NCBI RefSeq assembly: GCF_020497125.1
Contig: NC_059074.1
Location: 193,063,415 to 193,127,414, forward strand
DNA from: Mauremys mutica
Taxonomy: Eukaryota; Chordata; Testudines; Geoemydidae
Length of the DNA: 64,000 bases
Reading direction: 5' to 3'
Shown one piece after another: positions 34,067-45,555 of this stretch. The position numbers and the translations under genes were made by a program. Numbering within the stretch: position 1 is the first letter of the stretch; every line of letters starts with the position of its first letter. Below the pieces are notes generated by a model, which did no database searches, had not been told where the DNA came from, and was given only the letters and a program-made list of their open reading frames with translations.

Positions 34067-34231
34067 AAGAAGGAACTGAGGAGCGGACGGGCCGGCTGGG
34101 GTATATATCCTGCGCTATAGCGGCGCCACTCCAGGGGGCGCCCAGCCGGCCCGCCAGAGTTGCTAGGGTAAAAATCTTCCGAAGAGCCGTGCACGCGCGG
34201 CGCGCACACCTAACTGGAATGGATAGGAGCA
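34067..34231 (-). repeat. DIRS right inverted terminal repeat
   Basis: The complement matches the left repeat from the TTCCTTCTT edge through the TATA-like GGATATATACC to CTCCTAT. The outer edge then diverges from the left end and carries its own 61-nt segment (34214-34274), which is repeated in the internal complementary region. Confidence 0.85.
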
Positions 34232-34944
34232 ACACATCTCGAAGAACAACAGTTACTACGGTGAGTAACCGTCTTTTTAACAAAGCATCTTTTGCCCAGT
34301 GTACCATTGTAAATACCCATCTTGACTAGTAAAAGGTGAAGCACACCTGTGGGACAGGATGAGAAATCACAAGTTTCCCCTTGAGTTCAAAGGAAAATTC
34401 ACAAGTTCCCACAGTGCATGTGCATTTCACATTTCAGTGGTTGGCATTATATCTTAAGTGGGACACATCCTCTGTGGATGTAAAATATCATAGCTCCATG
34501 GTGGAGCTATGACAATTTACATCTGTAGAGGATCTGTCTCAGAGTGTTTTGTTATGGGTGTTATTTACTCAATCGCTAGTAACAGTTCCTCTGAAGTGCT
34601 TATGGCACAGTATGCTGTGTAAGTCTCTTCTTAGCTGTTTTTGAGCCATTAGAAAATATTGTCAGTCCATAATATGGAGACATTCTTACTTGTGTGCCTG
34701 GAATAATCTTACAATAGGACTGTGTCATTTTCATTCCTTTTACAGGTATGCAACCATTTTGACCCTAACAAAGAGATGCAAATATAAATAAATTGCAAGA
34801 AAAAAGTTGCTGCCAATGGTAATTAGACAATTAAAATTATTTTTATTTAATTTGTTGTGACTTGATTTTGCCACGCTTACTGACTCTGGACAATACCCCA
34901 TAAGTAGTACCACTGATGTCACTGAGACTAGTTGCAGAATAAGG

Positions 34945-35093
34945 CCTTGGGCCAGATTTACAAAGGGATTTAAGCACTGAAGATGTAGATGAGCACCTAG
35001 TGTGATTTTCAAAATCAGGTCCTAAGCAGGTGCTTTTGAAGAATTCACTAGATGCATATTTCAGCATTGGGCACCTTTGTTAATCTGGCCCCC
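34945..35093. mobile_element. Miniature element, GGGCCAGATTTACAAA type
   Basis: GGGCCAGATTTACAAAGGGA at the left and CCTTTGTTAATCTGGCCC at the right are inverted. The centre GATTTTCAAAATCAGG is a small palindrome. Confidence 0.6.
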
Positions 35094-35934
35094 TTGTCTA
35101 CATGAATGACCTTTACTGATTTTACTAGATTGTTTTAGAAAGGACTTTTGTCAGGAAAGTAATTGACATAAATTGAAGCAATATTAGCTGCTCTTAAACT
35201 GAAATCACAGTGTTCACACAATTCAACTAAATTCAGTTGGTAAACTGATTTAGTTCAATCAGTAAAATTTTCTCATGTAGATAAAGCTAAGATGCTACCA
35301 CAGATCAACACTGATTTATCAATTCATATTTGATATAGAGTAGAATAAAATTCAATTAATTTTATTCAAAGAGAGAGGATTAGACTAGAATTCTAATTCT
35401 GTTTCTTAAAGTACACCTATACTTTAAGGACTCTTTTTACTCCCAGAGCCTGTAAATTGGGTCTTAGTGTTAATCAGAATCAGGCCCTAAGGCTAGACTC
35501 TCTGCCTACTACTTATTTAGTTTTAATATGATTTTACTTCTCTCTTCTTAAGAAATCACATTTTACTACAAACCAGGTGTTTTCAAGCTGTTGCTTGGTG
35601 TTTTTCATGTGGACGAAGAAGAAAAGCAATCTTCAACCTCCGTGGTAGTGAAGGAAGGGTGTCTGGAGACTGTTTTACATGGTGTGCCACTTTCAAGGTT
35701 GTAATCCTCCAGTAGCCCAGGAAACACCTAATCACTCCAGATGAGAACTGAGTTCAAGGGACATAAGGTTTTAAATGAATGACATTGGCATAAAACGGAG
35801 TAATGCACAGGATCAAGCTGATTGGGAATAGCGGCCCAATCTGCATATACTTACTACCGAATGTAGTAATAATATCTAGTTCTTATATAGTCCTTCATCT
35901 ATAGACCTCAAAGCATTTCAGAAAGGAGGTAAAT

Positions 35935-36070
35935 ATCTCAATTTTACAGATGGGGAAAGTGAAGAACATAGATGTAAAATGACTTGCCAAACATCACCCT
36001 GCAGGCCAGTGGCAGAGCAAGGCCTGGAAACCAGGTCTCTTGAATCCTAATCTAGCGCCATACCCAGTGG
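35935..36070 (+). mobile_element. MIR SINE fragment
   Basis: Contains TTTTACAGATGGGGAAAGTG, ATGACTTGCCAAACATCACC and GGCAGAGCAAGGCCTGGAAA, the conserved MIR core and its right flank. Confidence 0.75.
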
Positions 36071-36919
36071 GCCACAGTCAACACTGATGCTTAGAAGTAA
36101 TTGCAGGGTTGGGCCATAAGATTTTAAGGCGTCAGATTCTTTTTTTTGTAAATTAAAGGAAAAAAGTGCCACAAATCCAGCAAAAAAAAATATTACCCTA
36201 CCAATTTTTAGCTTTTTCTTTACAATGAATTACAGAACAGCTTCCCAAGAGTATTCTTGCAGGTCATTTACACTAATACACAAAACTACAGCAAGCCTGC
36301 ATTAGCCCTGTAGCCACATTTGTAGTCAGTTTTGAAGATGTGCTCCATACATGGACATATGACCAAATTCGGTGATGAATCCTGGTCACGTGCCGCCTGA
36401 GGCACGTTGCACATATGCTGAGAAAAAAGACATTTAAGTTCATATAAAGGAGCAAACTAAAAGTTATATTCGAAATTACACTTTAAAATAAGTCCCATGA
36501 TGCATCCATACAATATATATGATATCCTGACACTCTGTAATTAAGGTCTTGTCGAAAGCTGTCATTAAATGGCACTAAATATTGAAGCTGGAATTATTTT
36601 TAAGTTAGAGTTACTTCTTGATTTTGACCGTTAAAAATTCTTCTGGTATATTTTTAAAAATTAATTTCTAACATTGGGTGTGTGAAGGAGATGTCAATGA
36701 ACAACCAGACTGACAACCCTAAAGACTAGTGGCCTCTTTATCTACACCACAAGTATAGCATGTAAAGCAGTGCAAGCTTCATTACACAAGTTGGCAAAGA
36801 GTACCTCAACCCTGTTCTAGAAGGACCACTTTTAGGGATGAGAGTTGATCCTGTTCACAAGGGTGCCAAATAGTGCAAAATGTATCGGTGGTTTTGTTTG
36901 TTTGTGATGTAGATGCTTG

Positions 36920-37008
36920 GACCGAGAGCCACAAAAGTATTTTGGCTCCTAGTTTCCATTGATTTCAACTGAAGTTAAGCACCTAAATACCTTTGTAGAT
37001 CTGGGCCT
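36920..37008. mobile_element. Partial miniature element, GTAGATCTGGGCC type
   Basis: Contains CCATTGATTTCAACTGAAG, AAGCACCTAAATACCTTTGT and AGATCTGGGCC, the right half of the family at 34945-35093. Confidence 0.4.
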
Positions 37009-39616
37009 TGCCCACTAAGAACTTGACCTGAGACCATCCCCTAATATCACACACACCAATGATCAGCCTTTAGATAGTAATTATTTTCAAGTCACTATTA
37101 TAGCTGGGTGAATACTGCAAAAAAATCATTAATATTCATTTAATTTTTTTAAACAAGTACTTTGGCTTCATGTGCACCCTTTCTGTGTTCATTTCTCACA
37201 AATACTCATGAAATTCAGTTTTAGCACCACCAATGGTGGCAGAAAGCAAGTTTTAAGCTGACACAAGTGAATACTTGAGGGAAAAAAAAGACTTTTAATT
37301 ATGCCTTCCTTAAGGATTCATGCTAGAAACATCTGCAGAAACAATATTCCCATTCAACACCAAGCAAGATAGCTCTTACTTTGAATAGGAAAACAAGTAG
37401 TAAATGAAATTAATAGACAATGTCGATAATTTCAAGAGAGAAAAAGAGAGGGAGGCAATCTGTTCGTGGCCCATCTCTGAAGAGAAAAGAAGAGGTGAAA
37501 GCCATCAACTAAATTATTGATAGATTGAGCTGTTCCTACTATCAATATAAGAAAGGATTTTCAAATATAGGAAACCAAAGTTAGTCTCCTAAATCCATAT
37601 TCAGGCACCTGCCTGATTTTCAAAAATGCTGAACATCCACCAAGATTTCAGTTTTTGAAACTCCTAGCCCAAGGATAGAATGGAACTAGTAATCTCGAAG
37701 TGAAATGCTTTCTATCCCATTGCCAATACCTAATCCATCCAAACCCACATTGTTCATACTGAAGAATCACAGAGAACCTTCCTGGATTTCTTTAAAGAGC
37801 TGTCAGGTGTGAGGAGAAAGTACTGATCTCCTCGTTAATATAAAGTAACTTGTACACTAAAGGATTGATGTCATGAGATGCTGAGCACTGTGGCGCCAAA
37901 CCAGAAGAGCAAGTTAAGCATGTACTTAAGCGCTTTACTAGATCGGGGCTTAAATTTGAGAAGACAAAGGACAGTTCCCTTTGTTGAATATTTGAAGAAG
38001 GAAGACAGAAAACCAATAGGTCTTTAAATAAATCAGCAGCACGTTCTAAAATGCAGTCTAGGGAGGAGCATGACGAACTGCAGTTGTTTCCTACAACCTT
38101 CCTACCACTACAGCCTTTTAAACAAACACTCTGATTTTTCAAATGGCAAAGAACACGACGCAAAAGTGGAGCCAACACGGTTCCTACTGGGAAGGCGGTG
38201 AAGAAGGTACGTGTTTAAGTTAAAGCGTGTATTTAGGTGAGACTAACACACATGTGGTGTGACATAGTCATTAGGTCATCTCAATGCATGGAGCCCAGTG
38301 TTTCTCAATCATTTTGAGAGCTCCTCTTACTTTATATGTTATCTTTTCTCAGGTCAATGAGGGTTCAAGGAGTCCATTTGTTAAGGGTGGGCAAAGTCTT
38401 TTTGCTCCAATGGTGCATAAGACAGTTTCTGGTTATGGAGAATGTGGCACCCATGAATCTTGTTTTGCATTTGTCTGGAGCAAGTGTAGACAAATTGCTA
38501 AGATAACAAATTTATGGTTGTAAAACATTCTTTACACCTGATCATCCAACGAAATTTCCTCCCTGGAAGTTTTCAGTGGCTTGGTGTCAAAGTGCATACT
38601 CCAAGTGTCTAGTTTTCAATTTTGTACCTAATATAATAACTGACAAGCATTTTATTAACCTAACTTTTGTCCCAAGCTTTCTCAATAGAATGAAAAAACT
38701 GGTTTGTATTTGCTGATATTGTTTTAAATAGTTTTCAAACCTCTTTCCATTTATCTTCATAGTTCTGTCTGCAAGTTGCCTTCCCACTTTCCTCTATATG
38801 GTTATTCATTAGAAATCTATGTCATTTTTGTAGTCCTTTTTTTAACTGGCTCCCAATATTAGATACTTCAGTGAATTGAACTTTGGTCCTTAAAGCTTCT
38901 GAAATTAGTGACTTAACCAAGAATTCAAGATATATGCAGAAAGCAGTGTCAACTTTAGGAACATGAAAGGTAACTCCAATCCCTTAAAAAGGGAATAAGA
39001 GTTTGATTGCCATATAAACCATAAAAGGGTAGGCTTACTAGCTTGTTTCACTGGTAACAAGAGCACACCCAAGGACCTCTTCAGGCTTTGAGAGCTTAGA
39101 GTTCACAAAGGTGAAACACCCTGAGGAGTTTTGAAAAGCTTAAATGTCAGTATCTTCTATAAAAATTCCATTTCAGCTTTTGTTAGCCTGGAGAAAATTA
39201 GTTTTTATTAAAAAAACAAAAACCCCACCTCTTTCAGATCACAAGCAATTGCGGGGGGCGGGGAGGGGGGACATTGTGTCTTTTCTTGTTTCCTTATGAT
39301 GGCTTGAAAGTTGGGTATTTAAAAAAAAAATCAACTTGTCTTTTCCATATGAAAGTCAGGTCTTATCTGATCTGGCATACTGTATGAGGACTGAACAACT
39401 AGTGAAATGGTGAAATCACAAGAGTCAAGATAGTGAAAGTTGAGCAATAAAGAAGAGAGAGAATTTTTAGTCAGTGTATAAAACTTGAGGTATGGGGTTT
39501 TTTTTTGTTCTGGTTAATATTTACTTAACTTCAGTGACTAAGTAATAGTTCTGGATAAAGATCATCTCTGTGAAATATTCAATGCCCCAATTCTTCTTTA
39601 TGGCACTTAGTCCCTC

Positions 39617-39886
39617 CTAGGGCATGTCTACACTGGAGCTAGAGGCATAATTTTCATCTTATTTTCATCTGATCAAGCTAGTGTGCTAAGAATAGAAGTG
39701 TAGCCACAGTGGCTAGCCCATCCCCAGTATAATCCCGTCTGAAACCCTAGGTATGTACTCATGGCGGTTAACCTGACCTGCTGCTCACATCACCATGGAT
39801 ACACTTTTATTTTTAGTGTGATAGCTCTCATTGACCTACCCAATCTGGAAATTACCTCAGCAGCTCCAGAGTAGACATACCCTTAG
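39617..39886. mobile_element. Miniature inverted-repeat element ending in GCATGTCTACACTGGAGC
   Basis: CTAGGGCATGTCTACACTGG AGCT at the left and AGCTCCAGAGTAGACATACC CTTAG at the right are inverted over about 25 bp. Same terminal class as 26973-27256, with a different interior. Confidence 0.7.
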
Positions 39887-40102
39887 AATAGACATTCAAG
39901 AAATCCTGCAGTGACACCAAGGAAGACAGGAATTGACATTCCTGACACTTCTAAGATAAAGAAATAAAACCCCAACTTTTCTGGACTTTGTTACACTTAA
40001 GCACAAGTCCATTAATAGATGAGGCATGAAAACATTGTCAGTCAAACTGTTACACCAATCTGTGTACATAATTTTTCTTGCAGCATGCCTAGTTTTGTCA
40101 TT

Positions 40103-40272
40103 AAGGACCAAATTTTTAAAGGTATTTAGGTGTCTAAAGATGCAGAGGAAGATTTTCAAAAGCGCCTAGATGTCTAACTCACATTGATTTCACAGGGAGT
40201 TAGGTGCCTAGGCATTTTTTAAAATCCCACTTGGCATCTTTAGGCACCTAAACACTTGGAAAAAAAAATCAA
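40103..40272. mobile_element. Miniature element, AGGTGCCTAA type, with inverted arms
   Basis: TATTTAGGTGTCTAAAGATGC at the left and GCATCTTTAGGCACCTAAAC at the right are inverted; the centre has CACATTGATTTCACAGGGAG. It lies directly beside the nested element at 40279-40575. Confidence 0.6.
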
Positions 40273-40278
40273 GCCCTA

Positions 40279-40575
40279 AGGTCTTGGTTCAGCAAAGCAC
40301 TTAAGTACACCTCTACCCCGTTATAATGCCACCCAATATAACATGAATTCGGATATAACGCGGTAAAGCAGCGCTTGGGGGGGGGAGAGGGGCTGCGTAC
40401 TTTAGCAGATGAAATCAAGTTCGATATAATGCGGTATCACCTATAACGCAATAAGATTTTTTGGCTCTCAAGGACAGCGTTATATCAAGGTAGAGGTGTA
40501 CATGCTCAATTTAAACATAGGAGTAATCCCACTCAGCAAATCATGTAGTTAAGTGCTATGCTGAACTGGAGTCTA
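40279..40575. mobile_element. Palindromic miniature element hosting the Tigger-like insertion
   Basis: The left arm AGGTCTTGGTTCAGCAAAGC ACTTAAGTA and right arm AAGTGCTATGCTGAACTGGA are inverted. The same family appears intact at 7686-7815 and in part at 3279-3352 and about 37895-37952. Confidence 0.6.
40308..40498. mobile_element. Tigger-like miniature element, copy 2, nested
   Basis: Starts CACCTCTACCCCGTTATAA and ends ATCAAGGTAGAGGTG, flanked by TA on both sides (40306-40307 and 40499-40500). It is in opposite orientation to the copy at 5732-5922. It is inserted in a palindromic element (40279-40575), whose halves rejoin when it is removed. Confidence 0.85.
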
Positions 40576-42395
40576 AAGTTTCGTTTGTATTCATTCACCT
40601 TCCATACATCGGGATAACCTAAAATTCCATATAAGATTGAATATAATCCTAAATTTAATTTTTCAGGTCTTAATGGATCAAAATTTTCCAGAGTTAACAT
40701 GTGAATCAAGATTTTCCTTTGTGGAGGCTAACTTGAAAAGCCCCATGGCAGTACCACCAATAGAAATCAGAGTCAAAGAACAAAACAATTAAAAATAATT
40801 AAATTTATGGGTCTGATTCTTCACTCACACGGAGTAAGCAGTCACTCCATTTAAGCCAGTGCTGTAAAGTTGCTGTAAAAGGCCCTTAATGTTTTGCCAG
40901 CTACCATACTGAGATTGCGTGCAGACAGTAGTCAAAGAAATGTATGCTTAGTTCCACAAAAACAGTACATCAGACATTGTTAAATGTTTTCTGAGGCAGG
41001 GTTTCTCTGACTATTCTGGCAAAAATACCAGTATACATAGTAACCAGAGCTTTGAACAAATATTAGTTAAGATGATTTACAGCACAATTGCCAATGCATT
41101 CCTAGCTCCATCTTTGATGGACACTTACTCAGGCTGTCATCTGTAGCTGCACAGATTATATCTGCATTGGCCTCTTCCACAAACACTGGGATCACTGGAG
41201 TGTGTTACAGACAATTCAGCTCTCAAACAATGAGGCATTTGTGTTCATTTTCTTCCATTTTATCTTTGGAATTTTACTATTTAGGTCACTATCTGTGGCT
41301 CCCAGCTATTCTTTCCAGACAAATCACAGCTCTTTTTAGACTTAAAAGATATAATCAAAGAATTCATCTAACATTATTCCTTGAGTATAAAGCTCAAGAT
41401 ATAATAAATAGTACACACGCTAGAAAATTAATCTGCCATTCCTGGACTGCAGCCCCAAGATTAATTATATGTTACAGGCTAGATTTGAGAGCTGGTGAGT
41501 GGCACGCCCTTTGAAAATCTGGCCCCTATCAGTACAATGAAAAACAATATTGGTAAACTACTCAAATGTGTTAAGTTAAACATGATTAAGATACTTCACT
41601 AGCAGGAATTAGGACATGGTGTAAAAGAGGTAGAACAATACCAGCTGAATTCCTCAACTGCTCATGGACCTCTGTCTTAAAAAAACCTGCTTTAGGGACA
41701 AAATAAAATCCAAAGGGTACAGCAGTGAAGACAATAGACTCAGCAAGATGAGTTAGTCTATGGAATAAAAAAATACACTGCATGAGAATGCTATATACAT
41801 CTATCTGCATATTTACATTAAACTTAAGCTGACTACTCTATTCCTGTCAAAAATTACTATGCTCAGAATGAAACGAAGATGCGGGCTTTTTGCCTTGGGG
41901 TAATTGTGGCTGCAGAGTGAAGTATGAGCTATTGAAATACCAAATTTCTGTACATGTGTATTAATTAATTTAAATGATGTAGCTACTTTACTAATCAAGA
42001 ATTGTCTATTGCAAACATTATTAAATAAAAGCTTGCAGGATAGAAACTGACACACAGAGGTATGCAACCAAGAGTTTATCAGTGAGTGATGCCGCTCAGA
42101 AGTTAACAGGCTAGATTTAATACTGCACTGTGGCTTCTAGGAAACACTCCTATCCTCTGGCCAGAAGCACAGCCAGGGCTTCCCTGTGTCCCAACTAATG
42201 TATCAACCCCTGAGGCTGTAGGTAGCTTGAACAAGTTACAGCAATTCTCTGGCTAGCCTTACACTGGGGTCTGGTCTGGTGCACAATTGCTCTGAGATTG
42301 TGCAATGATAGCTTTGCCCTCACTCAATGACACGCCCTGGAGCTGAGTTGCCACAGACAACAATCTAGGCCTATATTACAGTATTTTTATGCTGC
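40576..42395. other. No gene seen
   Basis: AT-rich spacer. The open stretch 41167-41514 (115 codons) has no recognised motif. A half palindromic element ends near 41525 (GAAAATCTGGCCCC). Confidence 0.45.
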
Positions 42396-43330
42396 TGTGA
42401 CATTATCCGATTGAAATGACCCTACAGATCATTGTTGCAACCACTGATATATTTGCAACAAATCTTGTACAAAATGTGGCATATAAGATGTCTATGGAAA
42501 GGTTATGATTTGCTGAATATGATTATTTGTATACAGGTATCATTTTTGTATTTGAAGTTCTGAGTATTGGCTCTACACCTGGATTTCAAATGTTTGCTCA
42601 TGAGGAAACACCCACAAGGTATTTAGCCTGAAGATCTTGGAGGGACTATTCAAATTAAGTGGCTCCTCAAGAAACACTTAACTGACAATGGACCATGGGA
42701 GACACCCATTGACACTGAATGGACTGTCTTGCAAATGCACTGTCTGGGGCATAGGTAATGATTTCCTGCTGTAACTAAGCAAAATTATGCATGGACATGT
42801 GACTTGCTCCTGTGATTCCAAACTCCATCTTTTACCTGTAATTTTCCACTAACTATACTGAGGGCTTTGCTTGAAACAATGGGCTTCCCTCCACATGGCA
42901 GAAGCTATAAAAGGCCCTGGAAACACCGCCATTTTGCCTCTTTCCTGCTCAGATCTCTGGACTATGTACTTACACTAATGGGAGCATTCTACCAAGGGAC
43001 TGATGCCCTTCCAATGATTTGGAAGCATCCAGAGACTTATCAAGCCAGCAGTTTATTCCATCACTGCTACAAGCCTGAACCAAAAACTCTGCATTTATTG
43101 TATTTGATTCCTTTAACCAATTTTAACTCTCACCTCTCTTATAATGAATAAACCTCTAGATTTTAGATACTAAAGGACTGGGAACAGTGTGATTTTTGGG
43201 TAAGTTCTGAGTTATATATTGACCTGGGTGTATGGCTAGTCCTTTGGGATCAGAAGAACCTTTTATTTGACGAGGACTGAAATATCTAAGGAAACTGCTT
43301 TTGTGACTTCATGTTAGCCAGTGTGGTGAA
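42396..43330 (+). repeat. LTR-like repeat with TATA box and polyadenylation signal
   Basis: AGCTATAAAAGGCCCTGGAA ACACC at about 42903 and, about 240 bp later, AATGAATAAACCTCTAGATT (about 43144) give the U3-R layout of a solo LTR. GGTAAGTTCTGAGTTATATA TTGACCTGG follows, as in turtle LTR copies known from memory. Ends are approximate. The 94-codon open stretch at 42867-43151 is not recognised. Confidence 0.45.
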
Positions 43331-43751
43331 ACAGAAGTTTACTTTTGTTGTAGGTTTGGTATATCTAATGGGAGAATAACCTCCAGTTTTGGGGTATAGC
43401 TTCCCTATTTCTCAGCAGTTTGTCCTGAATTTGGTGTTCTCAGTTATGACCCACAAAGGCATGGTTACAGCTGCTCCTTTTTTTTTTTTCCTGTGGAGTT
43501 TGCAAATTCTCTGCTTCCTGGTAACTTCTTATAAGCAGTTGGGTAGGAGGAAGGGGGCAATGTCTGGATCACAAGCCCTTGCAAAGCAAGGGCCATCTTT
43601 TTAAACAGCATAGCAAGTCAAAATGACAGTGATGTGTCAGCAAGGCTCCCAGTCTCACAGGGATTACTAAAAAACAGTATGTTCAAGAATATTTTAATTA
43701 CAAGTATGTAACGGATACACAAACATTTGGACATGAAACATGAATAACAAA

Positions 43752-43862
43752 GATTAAAGTGACTTGCCTAAAGTGACAGATGAAATTCATGAGAAAAAAA
43801 TCAGGTATTAACCTCAGGTTTCTTGAACCCCAGTCCAGTGTTTTAACCATAAGACCAGCCTT
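43752..43862 (+). mobile_element. MIR SINE fragment
   Basis: AAGTGACTTGCCTAAAGTGA and TTCTTGAACCCCAGTCCAGT with TTTTAACCATAAGACCA follow the MIR core pattern, with an AT-rich divergence in the centre. Confidence 0.6.
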
Positions 43863-45379
43863 CCTTTTCTCATGCTTTGGAATATTCTTCACTAAAATTT
43901 ACTTTTAGCCTGACAATTTTCTAATCACAGAACAAGATAGAATACTTAGATGTAAAAATTGCAAGTTTAATAATGGTTTACAAATATACAATATTTACAT
44001 TTGTAAGTTTTACAAACCAAAAGCACAGTCTACAGGAGATGAAGACGTTGTGAGCCTTTGGCTACACTCAGCAAATTATTTATTTACATAACCAGATAAT
44101 CAAATAATTTTTCATAATGTCATAAGTGATATCAAAACATTTTAAACTGAAAGCAGTTTTCTGTTGTGAAATGCCTACCACTTTAACCACACACATTTTA
44201 CAATTTGAACTCATTCTCCATGTATATCTGTTAAAACAGAGCTTCAAAACTCCAGTTCATCAGGTCAAATTAGGAAGAGTATAGCATTGAATCCATCCTG
44301 TTTAAGTGCTTTACTGGCCAAGGGTTACACCAAAATCTATTTCAAACTGAAAACATAGTTGTGAAGTTTCAGGTATTTGAACACTGAACTGATTAAAGCA
44401 GTTGTAGTACAATCTTCCACATTGTGTATTTAATTCTAATCACATTTAACCAAATGAAGTCATACACATACAAGAGAACAGGCCAGATCATTAACTCAAA
44501 AAAATCTGTGTAATTCCATTGCAGTCAATGTAGCTATTCTGATTTACATCATTTGAGGATCTGGCCCAGTAGATTCCATTTTTCCTACACAGTTTGATAG
44601 TGGTTCAGTAAAGTAGCATTAGCTGCATTTTAATTAACCCCATAATACTTGTTTTTGGAAATGGGTGGCATAACCAGGAACCCCTTCAAAATGGTAGCCA
44701 GGAAAACAATACCTCCAACTCTTAATGGAAGAAACAAAAAAGTGTCTTTCAGTACGTCTTGATCTTACAGATTAGCTATCTGCTATGCTAGGTTCTTTCT
44801 TTACCACGTATATACTAGTCCATCACTTAAAAGAAGCAGACTGACAATGGACTCTCCAGATTGTGTGTATTTCCACTAATTTTTTGATGGCTGGACTTGT
44901 TCTAATCAGTGAGCACTAACTTCATCTTTTGGAAGCTGAATTTTTAGGCTCCCATCTCCATGAGTTAGTTTCAAGTTTATTAAAACCAGTTTGAGAACCA
45001 CAGAGATATAATAAATGCACACACTAATGTTTCAGCCTACTCACTTCATGGATTTAAAATAAAAATCTTGCTGATAAGTGAGAAACAAAGAAAAACAATA
45101 GAAACATGTGAATGAACTTTATGCTGTATTCCTTTCTTGAACACTTTAAATACGATTCACATGAATTTTAAACCACACAATTGCAACATGTGACAGTACC
45201 AGTGTGTACACGATATTGAACTTCATTGTAATGGCTATTAAGACGCTTGGAGAAAACTGTTGTTTACAACTGTAAACTGTTTTTATAATTTAACATACAC
45301 TCCAGCATCAATTTCTCATACAGAAGTAAAAAAGATCAAGATGAGGCATCATAGACAGAATTTTAAAAATAGTTCAGTC
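43863..45379. other. Region downstream of ETAA1; no separate gene seen
   Basis: AT-rich; may contain extended ETAA1 3' UTR if distal polyadenylation is used. Holds the palindromic element 44481-44566. Confidence 0.45.
44481..44566. mobile_element. Palindromic element with GGCCAGATC ends
   Basis: GGCCAGATCATTAACTC is inverted against TTGAGGATCTGGCC. The centre is CCATTGCAGTCAATGTAG. Confidence 0.5.
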
Positions 45380-45385
45380 TTTATT
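45380..45385 (-). terminator. ETAA1: Candidate ETAA1 polyadenylation signal (AATAAA)
   Basis: TTTATT on the plus strand reads AATAAA on the minus strand, about 55 nt after the ETAA1 stop codon, and would give a very short 3' UTR. Further TTTATT hexamers occur at lower coordinates, so longer UTR forms are possible. Confidence 0.45.
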
Positions 45386-45439
45386 ACAATCATTTTCCTA
45401 CCCAACAAATTAAATGGCAAAAAATCCAAACCAAAAAAT

Positions 45440-45555
45440 TCAAGTATCTTTGAGACATGCCTGCATTCTGGATTTTCTTCGAGCAAGAGCTTCTTGTTTT
45501 TTCCTTTCAATTTCTTCTTGAGAACATTTTCTGTTTTTCTGTTCTATCACAAATG
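45440..45555 (-). CDS. ETAA1: ETAA1 coding exon 6 (C-terminal RPA32-binding-like tail)
   Basis: Acceptor ATACTTGCAG, then 116 nt ending in TGA at 45442-45440. It encodes FVIEQKNRKCSQEEIER followed by KKQEALARRKSRMQACLKDT. The basic helix resembles the RPA32 winged-helix-binding motif at the ETAA1 C-terminus. The exon is too short to stand out as an open frame but its phase matches exon 5 exactly. Confidence 0.9.

Larger units (their letters stand above)
28299..34277 (+). mobile_element. DIRS-like tyrosine recombinase retrotransposon (degenerate)
   Basis: About 6 kb on the plus strand with the full DIRS end structure: left and right terminal repeats in inverted orientation, and an internal complementary region (33932-34031) that joins complements of both outer ends. 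Domains in order: Gag-like N-terminus, a 175-bp tandem array, Gag-like body, RT, RNase H and tyrosine recombinase, all with frameshifts or stops. There are no direct target duplications, as usual for DIRS elements. The TTT at the internal junction suggests the recombination core. Left and right edges are good to a few bases. Confidence 0.85.
34278..39616. other. No gene seen; MIR and miniature elements
   Basis: AT-rich. A hairpin lies at 34468-34531 and miniature elements and MIR are listed separately. No coding exon is recognised. Confidence 0.5.

Noticed and set aside
28299..34277. Reading the element as a DNA transposon because of its inverted ends
   Set aside because: RT, RNase H and tyrosine recombinase motifs and the internal complementary region identify it as DIRS-like.
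41167..41514. 115-codon open frame
   Set aside because: No motif; contains degenerate miniature-element sequence at its end.
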